From the NCBI GenBank assembly GCA_036971475.1, contig JBAIZL010000008.1, forward strand, positions 9,048,263 through 9,112,262: a DNA stretch of 64,000 nt, written 5' to 3'. The DNA comes from Prosapia bicincta (lineage: Eukaryota; Arthropoda; Insecta; Hemiptera; Cercopidae). The notes beneath the pieces were generated by a model. That model saw nothing but the letters and a program-made list of their open reading frames with translations. It did no database searches and was not told where the DNA came from. How positions within the stretch are numbered: position 1 is the stretch's first letter; every line of letters begins with the position of its first letter. The position numbers were made by a program, and so were the translations under genes. Below are positions 13,141-25,223 of the stretch, one piece after another.

Positions 13141-13804
13141 TGTTGTAAAATACCTACAAAAGAAGAAGAAACCGAATAAAAATTTTATTTGGATCTAAGT
13201 AAATGTTAAAATATTCAGATACTATTAGTGGTAGGTAATAATTTTCTACACGGGATTTAGTAACCTATTGTTAACTTGCTTCTGAGCACTATTGTAAATT
13301 AACTTCTGTTAACAGTTTGTGTGCTTATTGTTTGAAAATATTCATCACAACATTGTTCTTCGTTATAGTCTGTAAGGTGTAACCTGTCTTGTAGACCTGA
13401 GCTGGTCCGGGCGTGCCTCACCACTTGCAGCCACATCCAACGTTTTCCTTAATAAATCACTAGCTTTCCCACTAAGTAAATTAACTGTATCCTAGGTTCA
13501 ATTTCAAATTTTTTCTAGAATGTAAAGTATACAGCAAGAAAAATACCAAACATGAAATAATTTGTAAAATAAATTTGTTAAATTTTTGATTGTTACCGTA
13601 CATAATCAGGCTACGTCTATATTATTTGTGTGTTTTATTAACAAATTTTATCGTATTTGGTATCATTTATATATTTACGAATTTTTTAAAATATTCTACA
13701 GAACTTATGATAGGGTAAGATAGTTAATTTAGTGGGAATAATAGTAGAGGTAACTAATTACGCTGCGTAATGTTTAAATAATACACACTCTTTGTGTACG
13801 CGGG

Positions 13805-13826
13805 CGCGTGTGTGTGTGTGTGTGTT
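13805..13826. repeat. (GT)n microsatellite
   Basis: A short GT run preceded by a GCGCGT transition. Confidence 0.9.
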
Positions 13827-15494
13827 TCAAACTTTTAGTCGTTTCCCTTGAAGTTAGTAAGGTAATTTGTGTTTCGGAATATCAAGAGTAAAATTCATCG
13901 TATTTTTTGTTATTATAAAATGTCTTATTTTGAACCACAAATACAATTGAGAAACGACTTATGCCTAAGTATAAATAAATAAAGTTGTATAACTCGTGGT
14001 TCTATTAAGACAAAATATTGCTTTATAAATCCTTGTACTGTCGGAAAACCAATGACGCATTACACTCAAAATGCGATCAGTTTAAAAAGCCCGATTTGGT
14101 GAGGTTTGCGTTTCCAGAAAGAATGTGCGCGCCGGTGCATTCTTGCCCTTGTAAGGAAGCGTCCACCTCGGCCTTGCTACGTCCAACTCACTCAGGAAAT
14201 AACTTCAGAGTTTTAAAATCTCTTCAAGTTAATCTAAAATGTTTGATTAAAAAAACTAGAGGTAAAAGTTGAAAATGTTTTGCGTGCTTTTCTCTCTGTA
14301 GATATTTTGAAATTTGAGAATTGGGCAAGACAGTGTATGCCTATTAGTAAAGTTACATTGAATTAGTTCTGTTTTTAGCTTGGTTTGTGAGATCTATATT
14401 GGCCATTTTTAGTATAAAATGTAAAACATAACCCAATTCTATGGAAGTAGCCATTCAACTACGACGAATAGTGATATATGATGAATCAGATGTTTGGATA
14501 AACTACCAGTGTGCGGTCGTTGCTGATGACGGAAACTATATTAAAGGCTTTTTTTTTATCGAGAATTGAGTTTATTTTATTTTTATGATAGAAATTAAAT
14601 TAAAGTGTTTAGTGTAATCACCAGTGTAGTGATCAAAGAATGTCATATTTTAAGACAAAAATAATTTTATACGTGAGAACTCTTAAATAAGTTTAAAAAA
14701 AACTACAAAACGTTAAAAAAAAATAATTTCTGCAATGTAAACCTTGAATTTAAAACTTCTTTCTTCATAGTTGAATTTTAAAAAATACAACTGCCGTTGT
14801 TATAGGTCTACTACGTAAAACGTTCAATCCTACCGCAAGACGTTAATAGTCAACCTCTAAAACAAACGTTTAAGTGCACAGCGTAAAAATATGACGAAAC
14901 TACAGGTCTATCAAAGAAAGTACAAAAGAGAAACTCCTAATCCAAAGCGGTAAGGTTAGCTCAAGTGTTGTGGACAATAAAAAGATATTGCTTCAATAGC
15001 TCGCGTTTTTATTCACTCCGTCGCTGGCTCTTCTGCACTGCCAAATGGGTGAAATATTGACACAATTTCCAAAAGTGGTTAATGGTTTCCCCTCTGAATG
15101 CAGTTTGCTTTGCATTAGGCTGGCCAAGGGGTGGATAGAAATGGCGATCAATTCTCTAATGCACTACCGCCGCCCTGCCAACCGGAAAGTCGGGGCTGAC
15201 TGTTTCATAACAAATATCCTTATTAAGACATATTTGAGACATATATTTCTGTCCATAGTAGGAAATTGTATTTACTCTTTCATTTGTTCTGAGTCATGAA
15301 GGAAGGAACTCATACAAATTGGTTCGACATTAAATTGTTCTGTAATTCAGTAGGGCCAATATATTTTATGGAAGACTTTTGTTTAGTGCTGTAATTACAA
15401 ATTTGAATGTTCTGGGGCAAAAGTTAATAATGATACCTTCTTCATAGCTTTCATTATACATATTGTCGATACATTTATGCTCTATTCATAGGAT

Positions 15495-16440
15495 GTTGCC
15501 CTACTGACTCGAATCCTGCCCTACATGCACGTGTGCTCCTATACAGGTTCGTGTGCCGCTCTATAGGCTCCTGTTCCATATTAAAAGCCCGTATGCTGCT
15601 CTACAGGCTCCTGTTCCGCTCTACAGACTCATGTGGAGCCCCACAGACATGTATGCTGCATTACAGGCAAATGTGCGGCCCTACAGGCTCATATGCTCCT
15701 CTACAGACTCGTGTGCTGCCCTACATGCTACAGGCTCGTGTGCTACCCTACATGCACGTGTGCTTCTCTACAGGCTCGTTTGCTGCCATACAAACTCGTG
15801 TGCTCCTCTACATGCACTTGTGCTACCCTCCAACCACGCGTGGTCCTCTACAGACCCATGTGCTGCCCTACGAGCACGTGTTCATCCTCTACATAGTCGT
15901 GTGTTGCTCTACGGGCATGTGTTCTCCTCCGGGGACTTGTATGCTGTTCTACAGGCTCCTGTTCCACACTACAGGTCCATGTGCTGCTCTACAGGCTCCT
16001 GTTCCGCACTAAACGCACGTGTAGTGCCCTACAGGATCGTTTGGAGCCTTATAGGCATGTGTGCTGCTCTACAGGGCTCCTGTTACGCACTACACGCACG
16101 TGTAGTGCCCTACAGGATCGTTTGGAGCCTTATAGGCATGTGTGCTGCTCTACAGGGCTCCTGTTACATCCTTATAGGTTCATGCGGAGCCCTACAGACA
16201 CGTGTGCTCCTCTACAGGCTCGTTTGGAGCCTTATACGCACGTGTGCTGCTCTACAGGCTTGTGTGCTACAATACGGGCTCGCGTGCTTCCTTATAGCCA
16301 CATGTGTTATCCTACAGCCCCGTCTAGTTCTCTACAGGTACGTGTGCTGCCCTTTAAATAGGCACGTGATACCCTACAGGCTCCTGTGGCGCTCTACAGG
16401 TACTTGTACTTCCCTTCAGGCTCGTGATCTGCCCTACACA
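15495..16440. repeat. Degenerate 20-bp minisatellite, roughly 45 copies
   Basis: The unit is approximately CTACAGGCTCGTGTGCTGCC. Clear phased copies run from 15758 to 15920, each 20 bp. Copies diverge strongly, but the CTACA and GTGCT cores persist. A nested duplication of 81 bp is visible: GTTCCGCACT at 16001, GTTACGCAC at 16082 and GTTACATCC at 16163, the extra base coming from a GGG for GG change. Because 20 is not a multiple of 3 and the unit lacks stops in most frames, several overlapping frames stay open here, the longest about 326 codons (15553-16533). That pattern is expected from the repeat and does not support a gene. Confidence 0.9.
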
Positions 16441-16452
16441 CGCGCGCGCGCA
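16436..16452. repeat. Short CA/CG alternating purine-pyrimidine run
   Basis: ACACACGCGCGCGCGC directly abuts the end of the 20-bp minisatellite. Confidence 0.85.
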
Positions 16453-16648
16453 TTCAGAAATAAATACAACTCTATACATATTCGCAAATGTTCAAGTAAT
16501 CGATTTTTTAAACATGCTATTCTCAGGGAATAGGCAATGACCAGCAAAATCAATTATAATAAGTAATCACCCATCTTGTGTTCTCCTCTCTCCCTTCCGA
16601 TCAGTGATGGTAGTTTTGGTAACAATAATCCTGTAAGGGACCCGAATG

Positions 16649-16960
16649 CAGTTTTTTTAAATAATAATTCATTAATTAAATTTAATAAGTTAATTTTAGT
16701 TTTATATGGGAAACACGTTTTACAATAGGGGCAAGGTATGCATTACAGTTATTTCGTTCCATTCGGCTTAGATTAAGTCATAACATATGGTTTCATAAAA
16801 CAGCTGATTTCATGTTATAAGTTATGTGGTAGATCAGCTGTTTTAACGCGTAGGTTATGTTACTTTATATATATATTAATTGTAATTATTTAATAAAAAG
16901 AAACAGAAATAAAATGTTTTTTTACCCAAGTAGAAATTAACTTTAAAAACTTTGTGTTAT
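16649..16960 (+). repeat. Family M dispersed repeat, copy 2 (5' truncated)
   Basis: It starts in the ATTAATTCATTAATTAAATT part of the family and runs to AAGTAGAAATTAACTTT. This copy shows the internal inverted repeat best: AAAACAGCTGAT near 16799 pairs with ATCAGCTGTTTT near 16834, a perfect 12-bp stem. The 5' end (TTCCTTCTATTAG) is missing. It lies about 200 bp after the 20-bp minisatellite. Confidence 0.8.
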
Positions 16961-18540
16961 TAATTGTTTTTTAGTAAAAGTAAACTTTTTGTAGTATTTT
17001 GTCAGCTAAAATCAAAGAGGCTGTTTAGGCTCGCAGGATTGCTTTTGTCCAACACTTACGATTGGCTGAAAACGTGAAAAAGGAATCGTGCTCGCCCTTC
17101 TCACCGAACTCATCCATTTTTACATGTAACTGTTAAATGCACTATTCACGCGGTTTCCCTTTTTTTATTTTGTTGTGCTTTTCTACTCTAAATTTTAAAG
17201 AAAACAATTGAACTATTCCAGATCTCACAGTATAAGTGAAGTGGTAATGTTGCGGTTGGAGATATATCCTGTGTTCACGTAATTGCAGTAGAAATGAAAT
17301 TAACGTCCTCAGTAGAGGTGAAGGAGCAGAATAGGTAGAATCTCGTGGTGTAACATTAATAACATTGATTTTGTATGTTTGAAAAAAACTCAGGTTGAGT
17401 GTATTATCAGATTCTACTGCATAATTCTGTTTATCTATATTTTCTCCTTATGGGCGTTATTTTCGGATTGACATTCCCATAGATTCTGGGATATAACTGA
17501 TTTAATGCTTTTTGTCAAAAACGAACTTTGTTTGTTTTGATGCTTCGATATATTCTTAAAAATAATAAAGAAATTAGCTTTCATCTTGTGTAAAATGATT
17601 CCAACATGAGCAATATAACGTCTTTTCTTAAATTTATTTGCGTTTTCTAATGTTTAGGCGCCGAGAATAAATCTAGACACTCTAGTTTTACGAATATATA
17701 AAACTTATATTACATTTATGTTCTTCCATATATAGCTATAACATTTTGAGAATTAATTGGTTTATACTTCCTCTGCGATGAAGGATAGACAGATATTGTG
17801 TTTACAATAAATATAGCTTCTTTATTAATATTTACTTGGTCTTGATGTCCGTAGCCTGTTACCTCGCCCCCAAATATAAAGTTGTTATTTTAGTTCTGAA
17901 GCAAATCTGGAAACCCTCCAAAGTCTGTCTCTGGATTCAAGAATAGATAGAATATTAATGGTGTAGAAGAAGCTTATTGAAATGTTTACGGGGATTACTA
18001 CTTTCTTGGGTGATTGTTCTGTAATTTGTGTTTTACTTCGGGTTACTCATACCGCCGTGGGATACAAATGAATAGTCACCGACTTTAAAGTGTATTATAA
18101 GATATTATTATTTTGTCGATACACCATTCCTTGAGTATATCTTGATTAGGCCTATTTGTGTATAGATGTGGGGCGGGGCAACTTGACAAACCACGCCCAA
18201 TTTGCACATGCGACAATGCGGAACATATTGAGGAAGGAAGTGCTCTTGCATTGTAATAGGTTATGCAAACTCTTATTGGTTATTTACATTTAATATAGAT
18301 CAAAGGTAAATCAGCTAAGTTAAAACGGTTGAATTTCAATTGGCAAGATATAATTTTCTTTTTTTAAAAATGCTTGTGATGGGCACGGGAAAAGTGTAAA
18401 CCTAATTGTAAGAAATAATTCGTGGGACTCAGTAAAGAAGCAGTCTATGAAAACGTAACCTAATGTTTAAAAGTCTCTTCTAAAATTGATTGTTTCTTGT
18501 CCTAAGCTAGCCAATTGGTAGAAATAGACGTTAGTTAGCC
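16961..18540. other. AT-rich intergenic sequence, no gene seen
   Basis: No open frame of 60 codons or more, no RNA gene and no repeat was recognised. A GC-richer patch near 18168-18230 has no identifiable function. Confidence 0.5.
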
Positions 18541-19634
18541 TTTACCTTATGTGTGGTATACCAAGATGGTGACTTTACCTTATGTGTGATATACCAAGAT
18601 GGTGACTTTATCTTATGTGTGGTATACCAAGATGGTGACTTTACCTTATGTGTGGTATACCAAGATGGTGACTTTATCTTAGGTGTGGTATACCAAGATG
18701 GTGACTTTACCTTATGTGTGGTATACCAAGATGGTGACTTTACCTTACGTGTGGTATACCAAGATGGTGACTTTACCTTATGTGTGGTATACCAAGATGG
18801 TGACTTTACCTTACGTGTGGTATACCAAGATGGTGACTTTACCTTATGTGTGGTATACCAAGATGGTGACTTTACCTTACGTGTGGTATACCAAGATGGT
18901 GACTTTACCTTATGTGTGGTATACCAAGATGGTGACTTTACCTTATGTGTGATATACCAAGATGGTGACTTTACCTTATGTGTGGTATACCAAGATGGTG
19001 ACTTTACCTTACGTGTGGTATACCAAGATGGTGACTTTACCTTACGTGTGGTATACCAAGATGGTGACTTTACCTTATGTGTGATATACCAAGATGGTGA
19101 CTTTATCTTATGTGTGGTATACCAAGATGGTGACTTTACCTTATTTGTGGTATACCAAGATGGTGACTTTATCTTAGGTGTGGTATACCAAGATGGTGAC
19201 TTTACCTTATGTGTGGTATACCAAGATGGTGACTTTACCTTACGTGTGGTATACCAAGATGGTGACTTTACCTTATGTGTGGTATACCAAGATGGTGACT
19301 TTACCTTACGTGTGGTATACCAAGATGGTGACTTTACCTTATGTGTGGTATACCAAGATGGTGACTTTACCTTATGTGTGGTATACCAAGATGGTGACTT
19401 TGCCTTATGTGTGGTATACCAAGATGGTGACTTTACCTTACGTGTGGTATACCAAGATGGTGACTTTACCTTACGTGTGGTATACCAAGATGGTGACTTT
19501 ACCTTATGTGTGGTATACCAAGATGGTGACTTTACCTTATGTGTGGTATACCAAGATGGTGACTTTACCTTATGTGTGGTATACCAAGATGGTGACTTTA
19601 CCTTATGTGTGGTATACCAAGATGGTGACTTTAC
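18541..19634. repeat. 33-bp tandem array, about 33 copies
   Basis: The unit is TGTGTGGTATACCAAGATGG followed by TGACTTTACCTTA. Every unit has the perfect palindrome TGGTATACCA, except where G to A changes disrupt it. Since 33 is a multiple of 3, a frame of 366 codons stays open (18553-19653, 11-residue repeat VVYQDGDFTLC), as does a second frame (repeat WYTKMVTLPYV) and one minus-strand frame. The visible substitutions between units (TGT/CGT/GGT/TTT, ACC/ATC/GCC, GTA/ATA) all fall at first or second codon positions of the longest frame and none at third positions. This is the opposite of purifying selection on a protein. The long frame also has no ATG start. I therefore call it a satellite, not a gene. 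Confidence 0.93.
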
Positions 19635-19682
19635 TTGTCTACAGCTCGCTTAAATAACGAAAGTTTATTATTAATATTTTTT

Positions 19683-19866
19683 TAATTCCTTCTATTATCT
19701 CACACTCTCCTGATTTATATCTTGTATTTTCAATCGTTAATAAAAATACGTTTTTATTCATCCAATCAAGTTCAAATACATTTTTTTAAAACTATAGTGG
19801 ATGACTATTGATGTTAATACAGTTTTAAAAATATTTGTAAAGTAATTAAATAATATAAAAATTTAG
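19683..19866 (+). repeat. Family M dispersed repeat, copy 3, 5' part
   Basis: It begins AATTCCTTCTATTATCTCAC and continues through TTTTATTCATCCAATCAAG and TAGTGGATGACTATTGATG, then loses similarity. It lies about 50 bp after the 33-bp array. The matching 3' end lies at 20335-20430, so the copy may be split by about 470 bp of unrelated sequence. Confidence 0.7.
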
Positions 19867-20334
19867 GGGGATGGGTTCTACCTTGATTCGATCTGCACAA
19901 TCTTCATATTCAAAGTGTAGCGCGCTTTGGCATTTCGCCAACTTTCCAATACCTAGAAATAAATTACTCAAAGATATATATACATTTTTTCCCCCATCTG
20001 GTTATCGTTGAAACCTCCACAGTATAACCTTAAACTGTTGCCATGGTTACCACAAAATATAATAAATATTGCTGTATGGTTAAAAATAAATGAAACGAAT
20101 AAAATAAACAACCACACTGGATTAACGGTATCGAACCTTGCTTCACAAACTGATAATGCGAAAGAAAAGTAAAAAGAAACTGTTACACAATGCAAGCGAC
20201 AAAAAAAGGAAACCGTATAAATAGTAACAAACAAAAAAATAATAGTCCAACACCATACATAGAAAGGAAAATGGAAAATTGCAAGAAAAAATTCACTTTC
20301 TATTTTTTGCCAAATTAATTTGTTATTCTGACAT
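19867..20334. other. Sequence between two halves of a family M copy
   Basis: No gene recognised. A minus-strand open frame of 88 codons (19968-20234) has no identifiable domain. The segment could be an insertion into copy 3 or the replaced middle of a subfamily; copy 10 also has a non-matching middle, but a much shorter one. Confidence 0.4.
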
Positions 20335-20430
20335 ATTTAGGCCTATATTATACATATTTATATTAACTGTAATTATAAAATAAAAAGAAACTAAAATAAA
20401 AATTTTATGTTACTTGTTTCTTACAAAACT
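20335..20430 (+). repeat. Family M dispersed repeat, copy 3, 3' part
   Basis: It contains ATACATATTTATATTAACTG and a diverged AATTATAAAATAAAAAGAAAC, followed by a degraded GTTTCTTACAAAACTTAACC. The ATACATATTTATATTAACTG wording is shared with the copy at 49648-49920, which suggests a subfamily. Confidence 0.6.
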
Positions 20431-21790
20431 TAACCTCATTGGATAAATTGTAGATATATTATAATGTAGCTTAACATACTAGGTACTTTATATTGTGTTA
20501 TGTATAACCTTTACTTTATAGATTTATGTGTTGTAAAGTGAGGTTTATTATTTTTTATTCGATATTTTTATTTTTGAAAAGTTAGCAACAAAATTACATT
20601 AATTTGTCTTTGTTGTTGAGATCTTAATTATTTGTGTTCATCGCCAGGGAAATGCAATATCGGCTACTTGTGGATAATCGATAAACATCACACTTCTCTA
20701 CATCAGCATACTAGGTCGTAAGCATTTCTTTCTACATCTGCCAAGAAATGACCGTAACAATGAAAGTCTTACATCAAAGTCGCAGATGTAGCTTGACGTA
20801 GTTGCCGCACATATTACATGTTTCTAGTAAGACTAAACTACACGTCGAATCATATTTCCAACGCGGATTTTATAATACACTTGTGCAACGGACTGTTGTA
20901 TTCATTAAACAAAGTTTGTTTGTGTTTCATCGACATCTTTTATCGCTGCTCTTAATGGGCGGAGACAACAATTGGATTTGAAGTACAATACATAAACGAT
21001 AGATTTAAAAACACAATAATATCCCTCGATTGAAATGCGTAATCGGCTTGTTTGATTGTCGAAGTCGCCAGACAGTCATCACATAGAATGAGTAAACATG
21101 CTGTGTGAGCAGAATGCTTAGTCACTACAACTAAGTGTCGATGCTATCTCTTGCGAGTCACGAACGTTTCTTCCGGTAGAAAATAATTTGACAAAACGCT
21201 TTGCATTCTGACTTCCGGTCACGGAATCTTCAAGGTCGCAAATCTGAAGCTCTCAAGATTTCGTTAACGGTGGCAGCGGGAGACAATGGCAACGTTTTTA
21301 AAACCTTTGTGAGCTTGTTTCTTTCGAAAAGACATTGTTATTTTTGTATTTTATACTTGAACATGAATAACACCACAAGTAAAATTTTCTTATTTTATAA
21401 CTTCCTAATGATGCGTTGTATAAAATTGCATTCTTTACTAAATAAGCAAGCAAATTATCCCTTGATTAGAAAAAAATATATACCTCAATCACTTAGATAA
21501 ATCAAGATTCATCAGCAGGTCATTGAAGTCGATGGTTTGGTTATATGGTACAGTAGCAAACCTGAATATGAAAGAAACTGTGTACAAGGCAGTGAAAATA
21601 ATATTTGGAACTATCATAGTTTGATGTAGAGGAAGTGGTTGAATGAGGGACGTTAAGAAGGAAGTAGCGAACATCGATAATCATTTCGATACCAAAGGAC
21701 GAATCGACCTTTGTGATCCTTCACTCTTTAATGGAACCAACAGAGGTTTATAGCAACATAATTAACAAGTAATATAAACAAACAAACATT
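20431..21790. other. Intergenic sequence, no gene seen
   Basis: A plus-strand frame at 21201-21500 and a minus-strand frame at 21489-21674 have no recognisable domain. Nothing else is supported. Confidence 0.45.
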
Positions 21791-22180
21791 TTTAAAGTCA
21801 ATTCTTAATTAATTAGTTACTTTTTATTAAATAATTACAATTAATATAAATAAAGTAACATAACATATGCGTTAAAACAGCTGTTCTACCACTTAACCTA
21901 TAACATGAAATCAGCTGTTTATGAAATCATATGTTATCACTTATTTTAACCCACATGAGGCAAAATAACTATATTGCATACCTTTACCCATATTGTGCTC
22001 CTTAAATTAATTAATTAGATTTAATTAATTAATATTTTTAAAAACTGTATTCTCATCACGTGTCATCTACTACAAGTTTCAAAAATGTATTTGAACTTGA
22101 GAGAATGAATAAAAATTATTTGATTAAAGATTGAAATTTTGAACAAGATATATAGGGAGTGTGTGTAATAATAGAAAGAA
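21791..22180 (-). repeat. Family M dispersed repeat, copy 4 (near full length)
   Basis: In reverse orientation it carries GTTACTTTTTATTAAATAAT, the AAAACAGCTGTTCTACC stem, ATCAGCTGTTTATGAAATC, the ATTGCATACC segment, GTGTCATCTACTACAAG and the TATATAGGGAGTGTG 5' end. Its 5' end at 22180 directly meets a 43-bp tandem array. Confidence 0.82.
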
Positions 22181-22183
22181 ATA

Positions 22184-22527
22184 AAAAAGTGAAGCACCAC
22201 ATATCTTGTATACTGGATGTAATTGAAAAAAGTGAAGCACCACATATCTTGTATACTGGATGTAATTGAAAAAAGTGAAGCACCACATATCTTGTATACT
22301 GGATGTAATTGAAAAAAGTGAAGCACCACATATCTTGTATACTGGATGTAATTGAAAAAAGTGAAGCACCACATATCTTGTATACTGGATGTAATTGAAA
22401 AAAGTGAAGCACCACATATCTTGTATACTGGATGTAATTGAAAAAAGTGAAGCACCACATATCTTGTATACTGGATGTAATTGAAAAAAGTGAAGCACCA
22501 CATATCTTGTATACTGGATATAATTGC
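22184..22527. repeat. 43-bp tandem array, 8 copies
   Basis: The core GAAGCACCACATATCTTG occurs at 22191, 22234, 22277, 22320, 22363, 22406, 22449 and 22492. Units are essentially identical, only the last showing GATATAATTG for GATGTAATTG. Because 43 is not divisible by 3 and the minus strand lacks stops in the unit, three overlapping minus-strand frames of 114-186 codons are open. They are repeat by-products. Confidence 0.97.
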
Positions 22528-23128
22528 CAGTTCTTGGTTGCACCACATATTGTTTGTCATCAAACTGATGATAAAATAAACGTTTGTATAGTACCTTAGA
22601 TGATAATTTTACTGAAATATCTCTTTTTAGGAAATATCCCATTGTTACAGTGCTTTGTTTCACTACTGTGCATATATCATCCACCTTATCATGTTTTGGC
22701 GCGGAGAAAGTGACAGCCTCCTATATGTATTTGTCACACATTCCATCGATTTGTTTCGCCTTCCCCCAATCTTGTTTGATTCCTTGATCGCTGGTTTGTT
22801 TGCGTCAGATATTCTCCCCCAATTCTTTGTGTTTTCGAAGATAAGTATTTTGTTATACAAATCGCCGAGTTTGGCGGGAACCCCTTTCTATGGAATTTCT
22901 ATTGATACAGTTTCGTTCGAATTTCAAAGTACATTCCATTTAGTTGATAGAATTTTTGTGAAAGCTTCCCCATTTTTAAACAACGCAGCTTACTTTTATC
23001 AAATATTCTTTAATATTGTTTGTTACTAAATTAAGGGATATTTATTTAAGAAATTTATAAGAAATGCTTAGTTTTAATTTAACGAACCATATACAATATC
23101 AAGAGCACAGTGGCAATATCCCTATATA
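22528..23128. other. Sequence with overlapping short frames, no gene recognised
   Basis: A plus-strand frame of 124 codons (22655-23029) is the longest non-repeat frame in the region. Its product is hydrophobic with several I/L/F-rich stretches but has no motif I recognise, and its start is not in a strong context. I treat it as unsupported. Confidence 0.35.
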
Positions 23129-23286
23129 TTACAATAAAAATATTGGCAAAACCCCAATACTACAAAAATAATAAAATAATGTTACAAGTTACCTAAGATT
23201 AAACCCAAATCTTAGATAACTTGTAATAGTAGTTTTTTTCCATTATTCTTGCGATATTGGAGGTTTTGCCAATATTTTTATTGTAA
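23129..23286. repeat. Foldback (hairpin) element with ~75-bp arms
   Basis: The left arm from 23129 (TTACAATAAAAATATTGGC) pairs with the right arm ending at 23286 (GCCAATATTTTTATTGTAA). The inner parts ACAAGTTACCTAAGATT and AATCTTAGATAACTTGT also pair, leaving a loop of about 8 nt. A few mismatches and small gaps separate the arms. A compact hairpin like this is typical of a foldback MITE. It has no coding content. Confidence 0.85.
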
Positions 23287-25105
23287 TTAACGAAAGACGT
23301 TTAAATGTTTACTTGTATTAATTAATTACGTTTAATATGTAATTAAATAATTAGGTTTGAAGGGTGCGTGTGTGTCAGATAACTGCGTGTGAGTGGTTTT
23401 CAAAACACGTCATAGTTGCATATCCTCCTGAATACACCTTTCATAACCTGTAACCAAGATAAACACAAACTCAATTAGCCTTTAAAAAACGAATCAAATA
23501 TTCTTTCCTCTTGGTGCGTAATTTCTATTTGATATTTTTAGGGGAACAAGGATTCAACAATTGACGGTGGTGAATAAACCAAGATCATAGTAGGGAACAT
23601 AAAGCACCTGTAGTAGAGGAAGGTGTGAACACTTTGGGTCTAAGAGTCGCCCTATCCGTCCAATAATTAAAACAAAACAGTGTTATAATAATATATTACA
23701 GATGGGATTTCGGAATGTTGCCTATAAAACAAAAAAATTGTTAGACAGGTGTTTATCGTAATATACAAATATCATAAGTTTTACAAAAGAAACAGATGAA
23801 CCGTTCTATATCGAAATTTTGTTTTTTACAACTTGCAATTCTGGAATATTTTGTTTACATTGTATTGAAACGATAGATTTTTGTGTGTGCAATTACATAA
23901 AAAACACAGCACAAATCTAATTTTGCCTTACTTATACAGAACACGCTACAGACATGCATCAACATTGACATAAATCTAAATATTTTACATTTCATTAAAG
24001 AAAGCAATAAACTAAACACAACAGAAAACTTCAAAAATTACAAACACAAGAATTCAACCACAACATATTCTAAACTATAAACCACACAATGAAACACTAT
24101 ATTCGAACACATAATTGAAAATCACTCTATGAACAGCAACTCTCATACAACTTTCTGGTTAACATACAACTTACCATTGGATCTGTAGATTTTGTGTGAC
24201 CCATATTTGGTTTACAAATGCGATATTCCAATAAAATATAATTTACACTTCTCTTTTTGAAAAATTATTGAACTAATAATTTTACGCTCTGCTAAATTTG
24301 GAATCATGATATTCGACAAGGTATGGACAGTGTATAATATTCTACTTACGTTTACCCTCCGGCAAAGTCAGTGTTTTAGTTATTTTAGAAATGTTTACCT
24401 CTATTTAATAGTTTTGTTAAAAAATAAGATACGTTTTAAATAATGTGCATTTGAAATTTTATACCAGGTACTTTAACCTTCAATATTGCTTCAAACCTTA
24501 ATATTTAATTTATATAAAAAAATATTCTTTAGCCATAATTGATCTTTCAAGTTAATATTTTTTCGAAAATTCGTTTTAATTTCTAAATTGAACTGAAGTC
24601 GTCAGTCGAATTAAATGCCGGCAGAATAAATAATAGGCTGTGCCAAGATCTGATTGTCCAAGCGCCTTGTAGGGCATGCAAATTATTCACTACAATTGAT
24701 ACTGATATGCTGCTACGACAGACTGTCTCGCCAGCAAAGTTGTTCAGATTAATTGAATCAATTGGCCAACGATGACGAAGATTGTTTGGATGTGGGCCCA
24801 GGACCTTCGACTTCTTCCCACAGAGACGTTGCCCATACACCCAAGCCTCACGTCTGAACTTTACTGTCTCATCAATTTTTTTTCCGTTAATGGTTTTATA
24901 GTTGTAGTTGAAACACAGTTCATTTTACCCAGTAGAATAATCTGCCATCATTGTACTCAGTTATTTAATAGCAGAAATTAAAAAGTTCGACCAAGCTAGG
25001 ATTAATTTTAAACGTTTTCAAGGTTTACGCAAAGACTTTTTAGTTTTTATTATTCGTTAAGAAATAGGCGCACATCAGTGAGTTTATTCCTGTGATTGAA
25101 CCGTT
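23287..25105. other. AT-rich intergenic sequence, no gene recognised
   Basis: Open frames at 24583-24840 (minus, 85 codons) and 24772-24981 (plus, 69 codons) overlap on opposite strands. Neither shows a motif I can name. The rest is low-complexity AT-rich DNA. Confidence 0.45.
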
Positions 25106-25223
25106 ATGTGTGCTCTCTCAGTGGCTCTGTGAACGTCACTGATCTGTGATGTGTAATCTCTCAGTGGCATCTGTGAATGTCACTGATGCGTGATGTGTGC
25201 TATGTCAGTTACATCTATGAACT
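25106..25223. repeat. Imperfect tandem triplication, 43-44 bp units
   Basis: Units start ATGTGTGCTCTCTCAGTGGC at 25106, ATGTGTAATCTCTCAGTGGC at 25149 and ATGTGTGCTATGTCAG at 25193. Each continues with a CTGTGAA-GTCACTGAT type core; the third is diverged and partial. Confidence 0.8.

Larger units (their letters stand above)
12692..15494. other. Intergenic sequence with small repeats, no gene seen
   Basis: It holds a 50-bp tandem duplication (13041-13140) and a short GT run (13805-13826). Open frames of 84 codons at 14018-14272 and 15045-15299 (plus) have no recognisable motif and no matching partner elsewhere in the window. Confidence 0.5.

Noticed and set aside
15553..16533. Possible 326-residue protein
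   Set aside because: It lies on a 20-bp minisatellite that is stop-poor in all plus frames; frame openness is explained by the repeat.
18553..19653. Possible 366-residue protein with 11-residue repeats
   Set aside because: No ATG start, changes fall only at codon positions 1 and 2, and other frames are also open.
22063..22684. Three minus-strand frames of 114-186 codons
   Set aside because: They read the same 43-bp unit in different frames and run into family M sequence; no independent evidence of coding.
22655..23029. 124-codon frame with hydrophobic stretches
   Set aside because: No recognisable family, weak start context, and opposite-strand frames of similar length overlap it.
24583..24981. 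Overlapping 85-codon minus and 69-codon plus frames
   Set aside because: Neither gives a motif I can name and they cannot both be real; there is no repeat partner in the window.
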